The notes under the pieces are model-generated. The model was given only the letters and a program-made list of their open reading frames with translations. It did no database searches and was not told where the DNA came from. Position numbers and translations under genes: made by a program. A stretch of DNA of 64,000 nt from Mizugakiibacter sp. (GTDB taxonomy: Bacteria > Pseudomonadota > Gammaproteobacteria > Xanthomonadales > Rhodanobacteraceae): contig QILI01000006.1 in the NCBI GenBank assembly GCA_003233305.1, positions 1 to 64,000 on the forward strand. The letters are read 5' to 3'. The first letter of the stretch is position 1. Each line of letters begins with the position of its first letter. Of this stretch, positions 1 to 9,167 are shown piece after piece.

Positions 1-1
1 T

Positions 2-193
2 GGCAGTGCATTGCTGATTGGCCAAGTGGTCTACAGCCTCACTCAAAATACCAGCGTTACAGCCGGGCTCCAATGGGGCTTTGGAGGTCGCTTGGCCGAG
101 TATGGCGGTGGTCTGGAGACGGCTCCGAACTCAGGTATTTTTGTGGCCCCTGCCGATCGCCTCTATGCACGGTTTATGTGGTATTTCCAGTAG
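2..193 (+). CDS. C-terminal end of a probable outer-membrane beta-barrel protein (partial)
   Basis: An open frame enters from the left edge and stops at 193, giving the last 63 residues of a protein. The fragment alternates polar and hydrophobic/aromatic residues with many Gly and Ala, and its last strand (RLYARFMWYFQ) resembles the aromatic-rich closing strand of outer-membrane barrels, although it ends in Gln after Phe. There is no family-specific motif, so the barrel assignment is inferred from composition. It converges on glmS, with about 60 bases between the stop codons. Confidence 0.45.
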   Translation, partial: GSALLIGQVVYSLTQNTSVTAGLQWGFGGRLAEYGGGLETAPNSGIFVAPADRLYARFMWYFQ

Positions 194-253
194 CACTGTG
201 AACAACGGAACCTTCTGGCCCAGAAAAGGATGGATTCGCATGCCAATGCATGG

Positions 254-2080
254 TTATTCCACGGTCACCGACTTGGCCAGATTGCGCGGTTGGTCGACAT
301 CGGTGCCGCGTAACACGGCGACGTGATAGGCCAGTAGTTGCAAGGGAATGGTGAACACGGCAGGAGCAATGAGTAATCCTCCTGCATCGAGCCGGACGAT
401 ATGTTCATGGGTATTGTGATCGAGTGTGACCTGGCGATCGGCGAACACATACAGTTTGCCGCCACGAGCCCGGACTTCTTCAAGATTTGATTTGAGTTTG
501 TCGAACATGGCATTGTTCGGTGCCACGGCGATCACCGGCATATTTTCATCGACCAGGGCTAGAGGCCCGTGTTTCAATTCGCCGGCGGGATAGGCTTCGG
601 CATGGATGTAGGAAATTTCCTTCAGCTTCAGGGCACCTTCAAGAGCGACGGCAAAATGGGCCCCCCGGCCGAGGAACAGGGCATGTTGACGATGCATGAT
701 CTTGGCCGCCAGCTGCTCGACTTCCGCTTCGCACTGCAGCGCATTTTGCAGAGCCTGGGGTAAGTGCGCCAGTTGCTTTGCCAGTTTGGCCTGTTCTGTA
801 CCATCAAGGCCTCGGGTCCGAGCCAGCTCCAATGTCAGCAGGGCCAAGGCTGTGATCTGGGTGGTGAAAGCCTTGGTTGAAGCGACCCCGATTTCCGGCC
901 CGGCCCGGGTCATCAGTTTCAGCATCGACTCACGGACCAAAGACGATTCGGGAACATTGCAGATGGCTAGCGTGCCCAGATAGCCACGCTGTGAGGATTC
1001 GCGCAAGGCGGCGAGTGTATCGGCGGTTTCACCCGACTGGGAGATGGCGACCAGCAGGGTGTTGTTTGGAACCACCACATCCCGATACCGGTATTCGCTG
1101 GCAACTTCCACATTCACGGGTAGCCTGGCGAGTTTTTCTATCCATACCCGGGCGATCAGTCCGGCGTGGTAACTGGTGCCACAGGCGACGATATGTACGC
1201 CTCGCACCTTGTCCAGCAGCGGTTGACCCTCAGGGCCGAAAATGCCGGCTAGTACTCCGCTGGATCCCAGCCGACCCTCTAGGGTCGCAGCGACGGCACG
1301 TGGTTGTTCAAAAATTTCCTTTTGCATGTAGTGGCGATATTTGCCGCGTTCGATCGCGTCGCTGCTGAGATCACTTTCGTGAACTGCCCGAGCGACTTGC
1401 CGGCCTTCACCATCATGGATCAGATATCGGTCACGGTGGATTTCAACCAGGTCTCCGTCTTCGAGGTAGATCACCTGGTTGGTGACCTTGATCAGGGCCT
1501 GCATGTCGGAGGCCAAAAAATGCTCACCGATACCAATGCCCAGTACCAAGGGGCTGCCACGGCGGGCCCCGATGATTTGCTCGGGGTCCTCGGCATCGGC
1601 TACGGCAAGGGCGTAGGCGCCATCCAGTTTCCCGAGTGTGTGGCGAACCGCTTGCAGCAGCGATTGTCCTTGGCCGAGTTGTTCATCGATCAGGTGGGCG
1701 ATGATTTCCGAGTCGGTTTCAGAGCTGAACCGATGGCCACGGGTGAGTAGCTCCTCCCGTAGGTTGGCATGGTTTTCGATGATGCCGTTATGTACCAGCA
1801 ACACCCTTCCCGAGCGGTGGGGATGGGCATTGGCTTCGCTGGGAACGCCATGGGTGGCCCAGCGGGTATGCGCAATCCCCGTACCGCCGGAAAAGGGGGC
1901 TTGAGCGTGGCGGGCTTCGAGTTCTCGAACCTTACCAAGTACCCGCAGGCGTTGCGATGTATGGGCTTGAATCACGGCGAGGCCCGCCGAGTCGTAGCCA
2001 CGGTATTCGAGGGCTTTGAGGCCTTCGATCAGAATCTGGGCGACATCGCGTTGAGCGACAGCGGCAACGATTCCACACAT
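254..2080 (-). CDS. glmS: Glutamine--fructose-6-phosphate aminotransferase (isomerizing)
   Basis: Makes glucosamine-6-phosphate from fructose-6-phosphate and glutamine, the first step toward UDP-GlcNAc for peptidoglycan and LPS; cytoplasmic. The 608 residues match the usual length. The N-terminus MCGIVAAV exposes Cys2, the glutaminase nucleophile. Two SIS sugar-isomerase domains follow (about residues 285-420 and 455-600), and the protein ends in the family-typical PRNLAKSVTVE. The start is fixed by Cys2 and by AAGGA about 9 bases upstream. No glmS ribozyme was recognised upstream; the next gene on the same strand is a nucleotide-sugar epimerase. Confidence 0.97.
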   Translation of the reverse strand: MCGIVAAVAQRDVAQILIEGLKALEYRGYDSAGLAVIQAHTSQRLRVLGKVRELEARHAQAPFSGGTGIAHTRWATHGVPSEANAHPHRSGRVLLVHNGIIENHANLREELLTRGHRFSSETDSEIIAHLIDEQLGQGQSLLQAVRHTLGKLDGAYALAVADAEDPEQIIGARRGSPLVLGIGIGEHFLASDMQALIKVTNQVIYLEDGDLVEIHRDRYLIHDGEGRQVARAVHESDLSSDAIERGKYRHYMQKEIFEQPRAVAATLEGRLGSSGVLAGIFGPEGQPLLDKVRGVHIVACGTSYHAGLIARVWIEKLARLPVNVEVASEYRYRDVVVPNNTLLVAISQSGETADTLAALRESSQRGYLGTLAICNVPESSLVRESMLKLMTRAGPEIGVASTKAFTTQITALALLTLELARTRGLDGTEQAKLAKQLAHLPQALQNALQCEAEVEQLAAKIMHRQHALFLGRGAHFAVALEGALKLKEISYIHAEAYPAGELKHGPLALVDENMPVIAVAPNNAMFDKLKSNLEEVRARGGKLYVFADRQVTLDHNTHEHIVRLDAGGLLIAPAVFTIPLQLLAYHVAVLRGTDVDQPRNLAKSVTVE

Positions 2081-2138
2081 AATTGCGGGATCCTTGTACG
2101 GGTGGAGGCGGCCGGGGATAAGAGCTCACATCCCGGTA

Positions 2139-3170
2139 CTACAGCGTGGTGATATGTTCCTTGCAGCTTTTAGTATAAGAGAGATACCAGGCCACGAAAC
2201 GTTCGATACCCGGCTCGATGGCCGTGCTGGGTGCCCAGCCCGTCGCCTGACGCAGTGCGCTGATGTCGGCCCAGGTGTCTTTCACATCACCCGCTTGCAT
2301 CGGCAGCAGTTCCTTCTTGGCCTGGCGGCCCAGAAATCGTTCTAGAAGCTCGATGAAGTACAACAACTCGACGGGTTGATCGTTACCAATATTGAAAATA
2401 CGCCAGGGCGCAGAAGATGTCAGCAGCGACGGCTTGACCGGATCGAAATCCGGATCCGCTGTAGCGGGTTGATCGAGCACCCGGATGACACCTTCGACGA
2501 TATCGTCGATATAGGTGAAATCACGACGATGGTGGCCGTAATTGAAAACCTGGATCGGTTCGCCGGAGAGGATGCGTCGGGCAAACAGGATCGGCGACAT
2601 GTCCGGTCGACCCCAGGGGCCGTAGACGGTGAAGAAGCGCAATCCGGTAGCGGGCAGACCGTACAGGTGGCTGTACGAGTGGGCCATCAGTTCATTGGCT
2701 TTCTTGCTCGCGGCGTACAGGCTCAGAGGGTGATCGACGGCATCACTTTCGGTATAGGGCAGCTTGCGATTGGCGCCATACACCGAGCTGGATGAAGCAA
2801 AGACCAGATGTTCCACTGCTGCGTGCCGGCAGCATTCCAGAACATGGCCGAAACCAAGCAGGTTGCTGTGTAGATAGCTTTGTGGGTGCTGCAGTGAGTA
2901 GCGCACACTGGCCTGGGCAGCGAGATGGACCACTCGCTGCGGAGCAAAAGAGTGAAATACCTCATCGAGAGCTTTTTCATCACCCAGATCAAGCCGGGCA
3001 TGCCGATATCCAGGGTGCTCGAGAAACCGGTCAACACGGGCCTGTTTCAGTGCCGGATCGTAGTAATTGTTGTGGTTGTCGATACCGAGCACTTCCTCAC
3101 CCCGGGCGAGCAGACGCTCGACCACGGCGGCACCGATAAAACCCGCTGAACCTGTGACCACAATGCGCAT
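2139..3170 (-). CDS. NAD-dependent epimerase, UDP-glucuronate 4-epimerase type
   Basis: A 343-residue extended short-chain dehydrogenase. The NAD-binding Rossmann motif TGSAGFIG lies at residues 6-13 and the catalytic YxxxK as YAASK near residue 153. The segment GIDNHNNYYDPALKQAR and the phrase FFTVYGPWGRPDMS are typical of the UDP-glucuronate 4-epimerase (CapI/LspL) subgroup, which makes UDP-galacturonate for surface polysaccharides. It lies upstream of glmS on the same strand with about 58 bases between, so both may serve envelope sugar supply. UDP-glucose 4-epimerase is a less likely alternative. Confidence 0.85.
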   Translation of the reverse strand: MRIVVTGSAGFIGAAVVERLLARGEEVLGIDNHNNYYDPALKQARVDRFLEHPGYRHARLDLGDEKALDEVFHSFAPQRVVHLAAQASVRYSLQHPQSYLHSNLLGFGHVLECCRHAAVEHLVFASSSSVYGANRKLPYTESDAVDHPLSLYAASKKANELMAHSYSHLYGLPATGLRFFTVYGPWGRPDMSPILFARRILSGEPIQVFNYGHHRRDFTYIDDIVEGVIRVLDQPATADPDFDPVKPSLLTSSAPWRIFNIGNDQPVELLYFIELLERFLGRQAKKELLPMQAGDVKDTWADISALRQATGWAPSTAIEPGIERFVAWYLSYTKSCKEHITTL

Positions 3171-3429
3171 AAGGGCACCTCTGCAAGCAGCGCATAATTG
3201 TAGCGGGTCGCTGGCACGGAGGTGAGAGGTACTGAGTGGTTTCTCTGTGTGTCAACCTGGGCCCATACACTGACTGTCTTGGATAGCATAGATTCCAGGA
3301 CTATAAATACAGGATCCATGGCGCTGCCAAGATCTGCATCAGGGCTTCCCGACGCTCACCGCAGCCGGGTACGTGAGCAATAAAGGTGAATTGATATTAT
3401 CTAAAATGTAACTGTCTATATGAGGTTGA

Positions 3430-3611
3430 TACGTTCCGCAGGCGTGGCAAGACGTTCAGGATCAGGTCGAGTACGCTAGGACCGTCGTCGGCATCCGCAA
3501 GGGACTCGATCAGGCCCGTGATGGGTAGGGTGTTGAGGCATCCGCCTTATTCGAGATGCTTGGCCCCACCAGGGCATGCAGCGCTACAAGGTCGTCATCA
3601 CACTACACTAA
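3430..3611 (+). pseudogene. Remnant of a ParD/ParE-like toxin-antitoxin pair
   Basis: An open stretch from 3430 reads as the tail of a small antitoxin (…TVVGIRKGLDQARDG, an in-frame TAG near 3526, then GVEASALFEML). A second frame starts at ATG 3576 and reads MQRYKVVITLH before a stop at 3609, which resembles the first residues of ParE/RelE-type toxins. The antitoxin-then-toxin order and overlapping frames are typical of such operons. The toxin body is missing: the sequence changes abruptly just before the metal-binding gene. The assignment rests on short matches by eye and is tentative. Confidence 0.35.
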
Positions 3612-3646
3612 CCCCAAATCCAGTGAAGCCGATAGGAGACAATGAC

Positions 3647-3931
3647 ATGATATTCGGAAACAAACGTAAGGCGTCCGAGGCCTCGGGCGAAACCATCTAC
3701 ACCTGCCCGATGCACCCCGAAGTGCAAAGCACCGAGCCGGGAAAGTGTCCCAAATGCGGCATGTTCCTCGTTGCAAAAACCGACGCCGACGCCGATGACA
3801 ACGAGCATAAGCACGAAGCCAGCGATGAGGCCAGCAGCGGATGCTGCGGCGGGCATGGGCACCAACACGCCAGTCACGCCTCGGGCGACGGATGCTGCGG
3901 CGGCCACAAAGACGAACACGCGCATCACTAA
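3647..3931 (+). CDS. Small His/Cys-rich heavy-metal-binding domain protein
   Basis: A 94-residue protein. Residues 18-42 form the heavy-metal-binding motif seen at the N-termini of copper/silver ATPases and CusB-type proteins (YTCPMHPEV … GKCPKCGMFL). A low-complexity tail follows with two CCGGH boxes and many His, Asp and Glu, ending HAHH. No signal peptide is present, so a cytoplasmic metal buffer or chaperone is likely. The start is supported by GGAGA 7-8 bases upstream. It stands alone between a toxin-antitoxin remnant and a convergent transporter gene, and may be part of an acquired patch. Which metal it binds cannot be read from the sequence. Confidence 0.75.
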   Translation: MIFGNKRKASEASGETIYTCPMHPEVQSTEPGKCPKCGMFLVAKTDADADDNEHKHEASDEASSGCCGGHGHQHASHASGDGCCGGHKDEHAHH

Positions 3932-4057
3932 AGCGCGGCTATAACCACATGAAATACCCCCTGATCTTCGGGCGTGAAAACCTATGGATCGGGGGCTGTA
4001 GCAGAAGTTGGATATAGCCCAACAACCTGTTTTTGATTCACTTGTCAGGGCGTAGAC

Positions 4058-4957
4058 CTACGCGTATTCCTCACGCGGTTTTTCCGTGGCTCTGTCCCGG
4101 CTGGCCAGCGCGATCCCTACAAGGGTCAGGGCTACGCCGATTGCCTCGAACCAGCCCAACCTCTCGCTGAAAAACAGTGCTCCCATTGACAGCCCGAACA
4201 CCGGCACCAGAAAACTGAAAGTGTTGGCAACGTTCAGTACAGTTTCTTGCAGGATCAGGTTCCAAAGCCAGTAGGCCAGCGCCGATCCGAACAGACTGAG
4301 CCCGCCCAGAGCCAACAGAAATTGCGGCGCCCAGACAATAGTAAAGGGCTGCTCCAACGCAAAGGCTGCCACCAGCAGCGGTACGCTGCCAATCAGCATC
4401 TGGCAACCCATCCCCATCACCGCGTCAACCTTTGGCGCGAGGTAGCGGATCAGAACATTGCTGATGGTGATGCCAAGGGCGGCCAGCAAGATATAGCCAA
4501 ATCCGATCAGGTAGGTTTCGGCTCGTGCGGTCAGCAGCTGTGGCAGCGCGATGAAGACGATACCGGCAAATCCTAGCGCAAGCCCCAGCTTGCCCCGTCT
4601 TCCCATATGCTCGCCCAGAAACAGGCTGGCCAGCACCGCAGCAAGCAGGGGCTGGGTGTTGGCGATGACCGTGGCGATACCCGGCGATACGAACTCGGCC
4701 GCGTGAAACATGCCGAGATAGGCAAGACTCGTGGCCCCCAGCCCGATGGCGGCCAGCGTGATCCAGACCCGCACCCCACGTGGCCAGGGGTGCCCCAGCG
4801 CCATCCCCGCCCCCACCAGCATCGCGCCAGAAAGGAGCGCACGCAACGCCGCGAATGTCATCAACGGCGCATAGGCTAAGCCCGCTAGGATCAGGGGATA
4901 GCAGAGCGCCCAGAGCAGCATGACCAGAACAATCCTGGAAATCCCGAATACGCCCAT
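4058..4957 (-). CDS. EamA/DMT-family transporter
   Basis: A 299-residue integral membrane protein with about ten hydrophobic segments in two homologous halves, the pattern of the drug/metabolite transporter superfamily. The first half contains the family-like ANTQPLLAAVLASLFLGE and the second the equivalent SFLVPVFGLSMGALFFSERL, each in the conserved helix that ends with an acidic residue. The substrate is unknown; relatives export amino acids or metabolites. It follows the cyclopropane synthase gene on the same strand by 35 bases, so the two are probably co-transcribed. No clear ribosome binding site was found, so the start is uncertain. Confidence 0.8.
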   Translation of the reverse strand: MGVFGISRIVLVMLLWALCYPLILAGLAYAPLMTFAALRALLSGAMLVGAGMALGHPWPRGVRVWITLAAIGLGATSLAYLGMFHAAEFVSPGIATVIANTQPLLAAVLASLFLGEHMGRRGKLGLALGFAGIVFIALPQLLTARAETYLIGFGYILLAALGITISNVLIRYLAPKVDAVMGMGCQMLIGSVPLLVAAFALEQPFTIVWAPQFLLALGGLSLFGSALAYWLWNLILQETVLNVANTFSFLVPVFGLSMGALFFSERLGWFEAIGVALTLVGIALASRDRATEKPREEYA

Positions 4958-4992
4958 TCAGAGGGGGCCTGTCAGGCGAGGCGGCACTTGGC

Positions 4993-6336
4993 TCATCGGC
5001 ATTTCAGCTCCTGGATATTGTCGCCCCCGGCCTCGCCGCTGTCCCAGCCCGCGCGCCCGTATCCGGCTTCTGAAATATCGTTTCGGATCATTGGCAGTAC
5101 CCCGACCTTGCGGGTCAGCTGGATCTGGAAAACGACCAGTCCGCCGTAGCGGAAACTGGCTTCGCAGGCGGCAAGATAGAATTCCCACATTCGGCAGAAC
5201 CGTGCATCATAAAGTGCTTCCACATGGTCGCGGTTGGCCAAAAATCGCAGCCGCCACGCTTTGAGTGTTTCGGCGTAATGGAGGTGCAGAACTTCGATAT
5301 CGGCAACGATCAGGCCGCTTCTTTCGATTGCCGGCATGATTTCCGATAGCGAAGGAATATAGCCGCCCGGAAAGATGTATTTACGGATCCAGGGATGCGG
5401 CGCGGCTGGCTCGGTCACGCTGCCGATGGTATGAACCAGCGCGACCCCGTCCCCGCTCAGTAACTCGGCAATTCTGGAAAAATATTCAGGGTAATACGCA
5501 ACCCCAACATGTTCGAACATGCCAACCGACACGATCCGGTCGAACTGCCCGCGCTGATGGCGGTAATCGCGCAGCGCGAAATGCACTTTGTCCGACAGAC
5601 CTTCGCGTAGGGCGCGCGCCTCGGCATAGTGCTGCTGCTTTGCCGACAGGGTCACCCCGATGACCTCCACATCCGCGCGCCGGGCCAGCGACAGGGCCAG
5701 CCCTCCCCAGCCACTGCCGATATCAAGCACCTTTTGGCCGGGCGCAAGATGCAGTTTGGCCGCGATATGGTCCAGCTTTCGTATCTGCGCCGTTTCCAGA
5801 CTGTCCCTCGGGGTCTCAAAATAGGCGCAGGAATACTGCCGTTCAGGGTCAAGGAAGAGATCATAGAGATCATCGGACAGGTCATAGTGATGGGCGACGT
5901 TGCGTTGCGCCCGCCCTACTGAGTTATGCATCATGAAGCGTCGCCCCAGCTGGTGCAGGCGTTGCTGCAACCGGCGGACCCAATGGCCGCTGCCAAGACC
6001 GATATTCGAGAGACAGAGGTCAAGGAATGCGTATATATCGCCGTGCGTCACGCTGAGCCGGCCATCCATATAGGCCTCGCCCAACGCTAGATCGGGATTG
6101 ATGGCGATCCGGCGTACGGTTTGCCAATCATGGATGGCAATGGCGACGATCGGTCCGCCAGTACCGAAGTGCAGCACACGCCGGTCGGGCAGGCAAAGCT
6201 CCAGCGTTCCGGTGCGAATGATCCGCGTCAATGCGGCCCGCAACACTATGGCCGACGGTCTTCTAAGAGGGCTGCGGGGGTCGGGAGCATCAGGCTTGGC
6301 CCCAACTGCGGTAAAGCCAGTATTGTTGGTGGTCAT
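4993..6336 (-). CDS. cfa: Cyclopropane-fatty-acyl-phospholipid synthase
   Basis: Adds a methylene group from S-adenosylmethionine across unsaturated acyl chains of membrane phospholipids, a change linked to acid tolerance. The 447-residue protein has an N-terminal lipid-binding part and a methyltransferase fold with the SAM motif VLDIGSGWGGLALSLA. Further on are SVGMFEHVG and the conserved WEFYLAACEASFRYGGL, whose Cys corresponds to the essential Cys of the E. coli enzyme. The ATG at 6336 is chosen because AAGGAG lies 7 bases upstream; an in-frame ATG 17 codons earlier lacks this. Base composition looks more GC-rich than the flanking housekeeping genes. Confidence 0.93.
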   Translation of the reverse strand: MTTNNTGFTAVGAKPDAPDPRSPLRRPSAIVLRAALTRIIRTGTLELCLPDRRVLHFGTGGPIVAIAIHDWQTVRRIAINPDLALGEAYMDGRLSVTHGDIYAFLDLCLSNIGLGSGHWVRRLQQRLHQLGRRFMMHNSVGRAQRNVAHHYDLSDDLYDLFLDPERQYSCAYFETPRDSLETAQIRKLDHIAAKLHLAPGQKVLDIGSGWGGLALSLARRADVEVIGVTLSAKQQHYAEARALREGLSDKVHFALRDYRHQRGQFDRIVSVGMFEHVGVAYYPEYFSRIAELLSGDGVALVHTIGSVTEPAAPHPWIRKYIFPGGYIPSLSEIMPAIERSGLIVADIEVLHLHYAETLKAWRLRFLANRDHVEALYDARFCRMWEFYLAACEASFRYGGLVVFQIQLTRKVGVLPMIRNDISEAGYGRAGWDSGEAGGDNIQELKCR

Positions 6337-6352
6337 GTCATGCTCCTTTCCA

Positions 6353-6560
6353 TCAGTCAGCGTCAATTTCATGCGCCCTGCGCCCACGCATCAGCGGTCC
6401 TTGCGGGGCGTGGGTGGGAAACCCGTCAGATGTTTTTTTGCCCGGCACCGCAGCACCATCATTGTACGGTTCATCCCCGTCATGCTCGTGGCTCCCGTGC
6501 CGATACCCATATCCACCGCCATGTCCGCTCCCGTAACCCGGAACTCGTGAATGACACCTT
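6353..6560 (-). pseudogene. Truncated His/Gly-rich reading frame upstream of cfa
   Basis: A reading frame with unusual composition (GYGSGHGGGYGYRHGSHEHDG, then a Lys/Pro/Asp-rich tail) stops 17 bases before the cfa start, an operon-like spacing. No convincing start codon or ribosome site exists for it, and upstream of about 6560 the frame continues into sequence of different character. I read it as the 3' end of a gene cut off when this segment was inserted or rearranged. I do not recognise the family; the His/Gly/Tyr-rich part may be metal-binding or low-complexity. Confidence 0.3.
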
Positions 6561-6709
6561 AGCTGTAAACCCGATTTCAGAATTGTCACGCTGCCACAGC
6601 AAACTGAAACCTTCCAGGACTTCATTAATGCCGGGGGACTACCTCAGGTATGACCTATACTGCAGTTACTGCAAATCTCCAAACTCAACCAAGAGAAGGA
6701 GATTTACCC

Positions 6710-6766
6710 ATGAAGGAATGTCAGAGCTTGAGCTATACGAAGTGGGACTGTAAGCACCACGTTTTT
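6710..6766 (+). pseudogene. IS200/IS605-type transposase N-terminal remnant
   Basis: Starting at ATG 6710, behind a good AAGGAG, the frame reads MKECQSLSYTKWDCKHHVF. This closely matches the first residues of IS200-like TnpA transposases (consensus style: SLSHTKWDCKYHVVF). After about 19 codons the similarity ends, although the frame stays open to 6991. The catalytic HUH motif and the tyrosine are absent, so the element is dead. It marks the right border of the foreign-looking 3.6-6.6 kb patch. Confidence 0.55.
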
Positions 6767-7226
6767 ACTCTGCTGAGGGAGCCTCAGGTCGCTGGCACCC
6801 TCATCTCTGGCGACCGAAAAGGTCACCGCCTGGACGCCTACCAGGGACTCGGTGAGTTGATCGATGCTTGTTCAGTCTTCGAGTTTCATGCTGGTTTTTA
6901 TCTCCCCATCATGAACGGTTCCGCTTCCAGCTTCAGACTCGTGGCCTATTGGACAAGACTGGGCGTTGACATGCCCAGGTGCTCGGGATAGCGTAACGCT
7001 TTCGTTAAATCTCCAAGGTGGCCCGCCGCAACAGTGGGTCGAGTGTGCGACATGGGAACGATACAAGTCATTTTCAGCCCCCGGCAGTGCATGTTCTGAT
7101 TGCCGATGCACGCCTTGTCTGTAACCGTGTTGTGCTTACGGTCTTCATTAGCTTGGCAGACTGTTCCCCCCGTAACCCAGTCAAAACTCTGCTTCCCGGC
7201 AAGAATTGTCTGCACAGGTCTTTCTG
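6767..7226. other. Non-coding stretch upstream of thrS, nothing recognised
   Basis: Beyond the transposase remnant about 460 bases hold only short open frames on both strands without ribosome sites or family features. This stretch must contain the thrS leader and promoter, but no clear promoter hexamers, terminator or tRNA-like operator could be identified by eye. Confidence 0.4.
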
Positions 7227-9131
7227 ATGATCCAAATCACATTACCCGATGGCAGCAAGAAATCTTTCGAACACGCACCCACTCTGCACGAGGTCGCTGA
7301 GTCGATTGGGGCCGGACTGGCCAAGGCGGCCCTGGCCGGGAAGATCGACGGGGTTACGGTCGACCTGGCGCGTACGGTGGATCGCGACGCGGCCATCGAG
7401 ATCATTACTTCCCGGAGCCCTGAGGCGCTGGAAATCCTGCGGCATTCTACGGCCCACTTGCTTGCGCAGGCGGTGCAGCGCTTGCACCCGGGTGCGCAGG
7501 TCACTATTGGCCCGGTGATCGAGAATGGCTTCTATTACGATTTCGCCTATACCAGGCCTTTTACCCCAGATGATCTTCCGGCCATCGAACAGGAAATGCA
7601 CAAGATCGTGGCTGCCGCCATGCCGGTGACCCGTTCGGTGCTGTCCCGTGATGCGGCCAGCCAATTTTTCAGTGCCAAAGGTGAGACGTACAAGGCGCAG
7701 ATTATCGCTTCAATTCCGGCCGATGAGGACCTTTCGCTGTATGCACAAGGGGAGTTTACCGATCTTTGTCGGGGTCCACATGTGCCCAATACCGACCGTA
7801 TCAAATCCTTCCGTTTGATGAAGGTGGCCGGCGCCTACTGGCGTGGCGATTCGTCCAACGAGATGCTGTCGCGTATTTATGGCACGGCCTGGTTCAGCGA
7901 CAAGGAGCTCAAGGCCTACCTGCGCATGCTGGAAGAGGCCGAGAAGCGCGATCACCGGAAACTTGGCAAGGCGCTGGATCTGTTCCACCAGCAGGAAGAG
8001 GGGCCGGGAATGGTGTTCTGGCATCCACGCGGCTGGGCAATATGGCAGGTTATCGAACAGTACATGCGTGGCGTATACCGCCGCTCGGGATATCAGGAAG
8101 TGCGTGGTCCACAGATTCTCGACGTATCGTTGTGGAAAAAGTCCGGTCACTGGGATAATTACGCCGAGAACATGTTTTTCACCGAGTCGGAGAAACGTAC
8201 CTATGCGGTGAAGCCCATGAACTGCCCGGGCCATGTGGAGATCTTCAAGTCACGGCTGCGTAGCTATCGCGATTTACCGATCCGTTATGCCGAATTTGGC
8301 AGTTGTCACCGCAACGAGCCCTCCGGGGCCCTACATGGCTTGATGCGGGTTCGTGCATTTACCCAGGATGATGGGCATATTTTTTGTACCGAGGCGCAGA
8401 TAGAATCCGAAGTGACGGCTTTCCACCGGCAGGCGATGCAGGTCTATACCGATTTCGGGTTCCAGGATATCGCTGTAAAAATTGCCTTACGTCCAGATCA
8501 GCGGATTGGCTCCGATGCGATTTGGGATCGTGCCGAGGAGGCCCTGAGGGCGGCTCTTACCCGTGCCGGGGTGGCCTGGCAGGAACTGCCCGGTGAAGGG
8601 GTCTTCTATGGCCCGAAGATCGAGTATCACATGCATGACTCGATCGGCCGAGACTGGCAGGTCGGGACCATGCAGGTGGACTTCATGATGCCTGAGCGAC
8701 TCGGTGCCGAGTATGTCGATGAGCACTCCAACCGGCAGCATCCGGTGATGCTGCATCGGGCCATTGTTGGGTCGATGGAGCGTTTCATCGGCATCCTGAT
8801 TGAGCACCATGCCGGCATTCTGCCCACCTGGCTTGCCCCCGTTCAGGCGGTGGTCATGAACATCACCGATGCGCAGACCGAGCATGTCAATAAAGTCGTT
8901 CGCCTGCTCACTGAGCAGGGTCTGCGCGTTGTCGCCGATTTGCGAAAGGAAAAAATCGGCTATAAAATCCGTGAGCATACATTGCAGCGTGTTCCCTGGT
9001 TGCTTGTGGTCGGTGATCGCGAGCAAGAGGCGGACACGGTTGCTGTGCGCGCGTTGGATGGCACGGACCTGGGCAGTATGCCGTTGCAGGAATGTGTCGA
9101 AAAACTAGTTTCCGCAGTGGCAAAGCACTGA
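7227..9131 (+). CDS. thrS: Threonyl-tRNA synthetase
   Basis: Charges tRNA-Thr with threonine. The 634 residues show the standard order: TGS domain ([17 protein letters not shown], about 3-60), editing domain with its metal-binding [11 protein letters not shown] motif near residue 75, class II catalytic core with [12 protein letters not shown] and the motif 2 [20 protein letters not shown], and the anticodon-binding domain from about 535. The ATG at 7227 begins MIQITLPDG as in homologues; the ribosome site is weak. It heads the thrS-infC-rpmI-rplT-pheST-ihfA cluster. In E. coli ThrRS represses its own translation; no operator was recognised here. Confidence 0.97.
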   Translation: MIQITLPDGSKKSFEHAPTLHEVAESIGAGLAKAALAGKIDGVTVDLARTVDRDAAIEIITSRSPEALEILRHSTAHLLAQAVQRLHPGAQVTIGPVIENGFYYDFAYTRPFTPDDLPAIEQEMHKIVAAAMPVTRSVLSRDAASQFFSAKGETYKAQIIASIPADEDLSLYAQGEFTDLCRGPHVPNTDRIKSFRLMKVAGAYWRGDSSNEMLSRIYGTAWFSDKELKAYLRMLEEAEKRDHRKLGKALDLFHQQEEGPGMVFWHPRGWAIWQVIEQYMRGVYRRSGYQEVRGPQILDVSLWKKSGHWDNYAENMFFTESEKRTYAVKPMNCPGHVEIFKSRLRSYRDLPIRYAEFGSCHRNEPSGALHGLMRVRAFTQDDGHIFCTEAQIESEVTAFHRQAMQVYTDFGFQDIAVKIALRPDQRIGSDAIWDRAEEALRAALTRAGVAWQELPGEGVFYGPKIEYHMHDSIGRDWQVGTMQVDFMMPERLGAEYVDEHSNRQHPVMLHRAIVGSMERFIGILIEHHAGILPTWLAPVQAVVMNITDAQTEHVNKVVRLLTEQGLRVVADLRKEKIGYKIREHTLQRVPWLLVVGDREQEADTVAVRALDGTDLGSMPLQECVEKLVSAVAKH

Positions 9132-9167
9132 CCTGCGGGTAATTTTCAACTGATTGGAGGATGTGGT

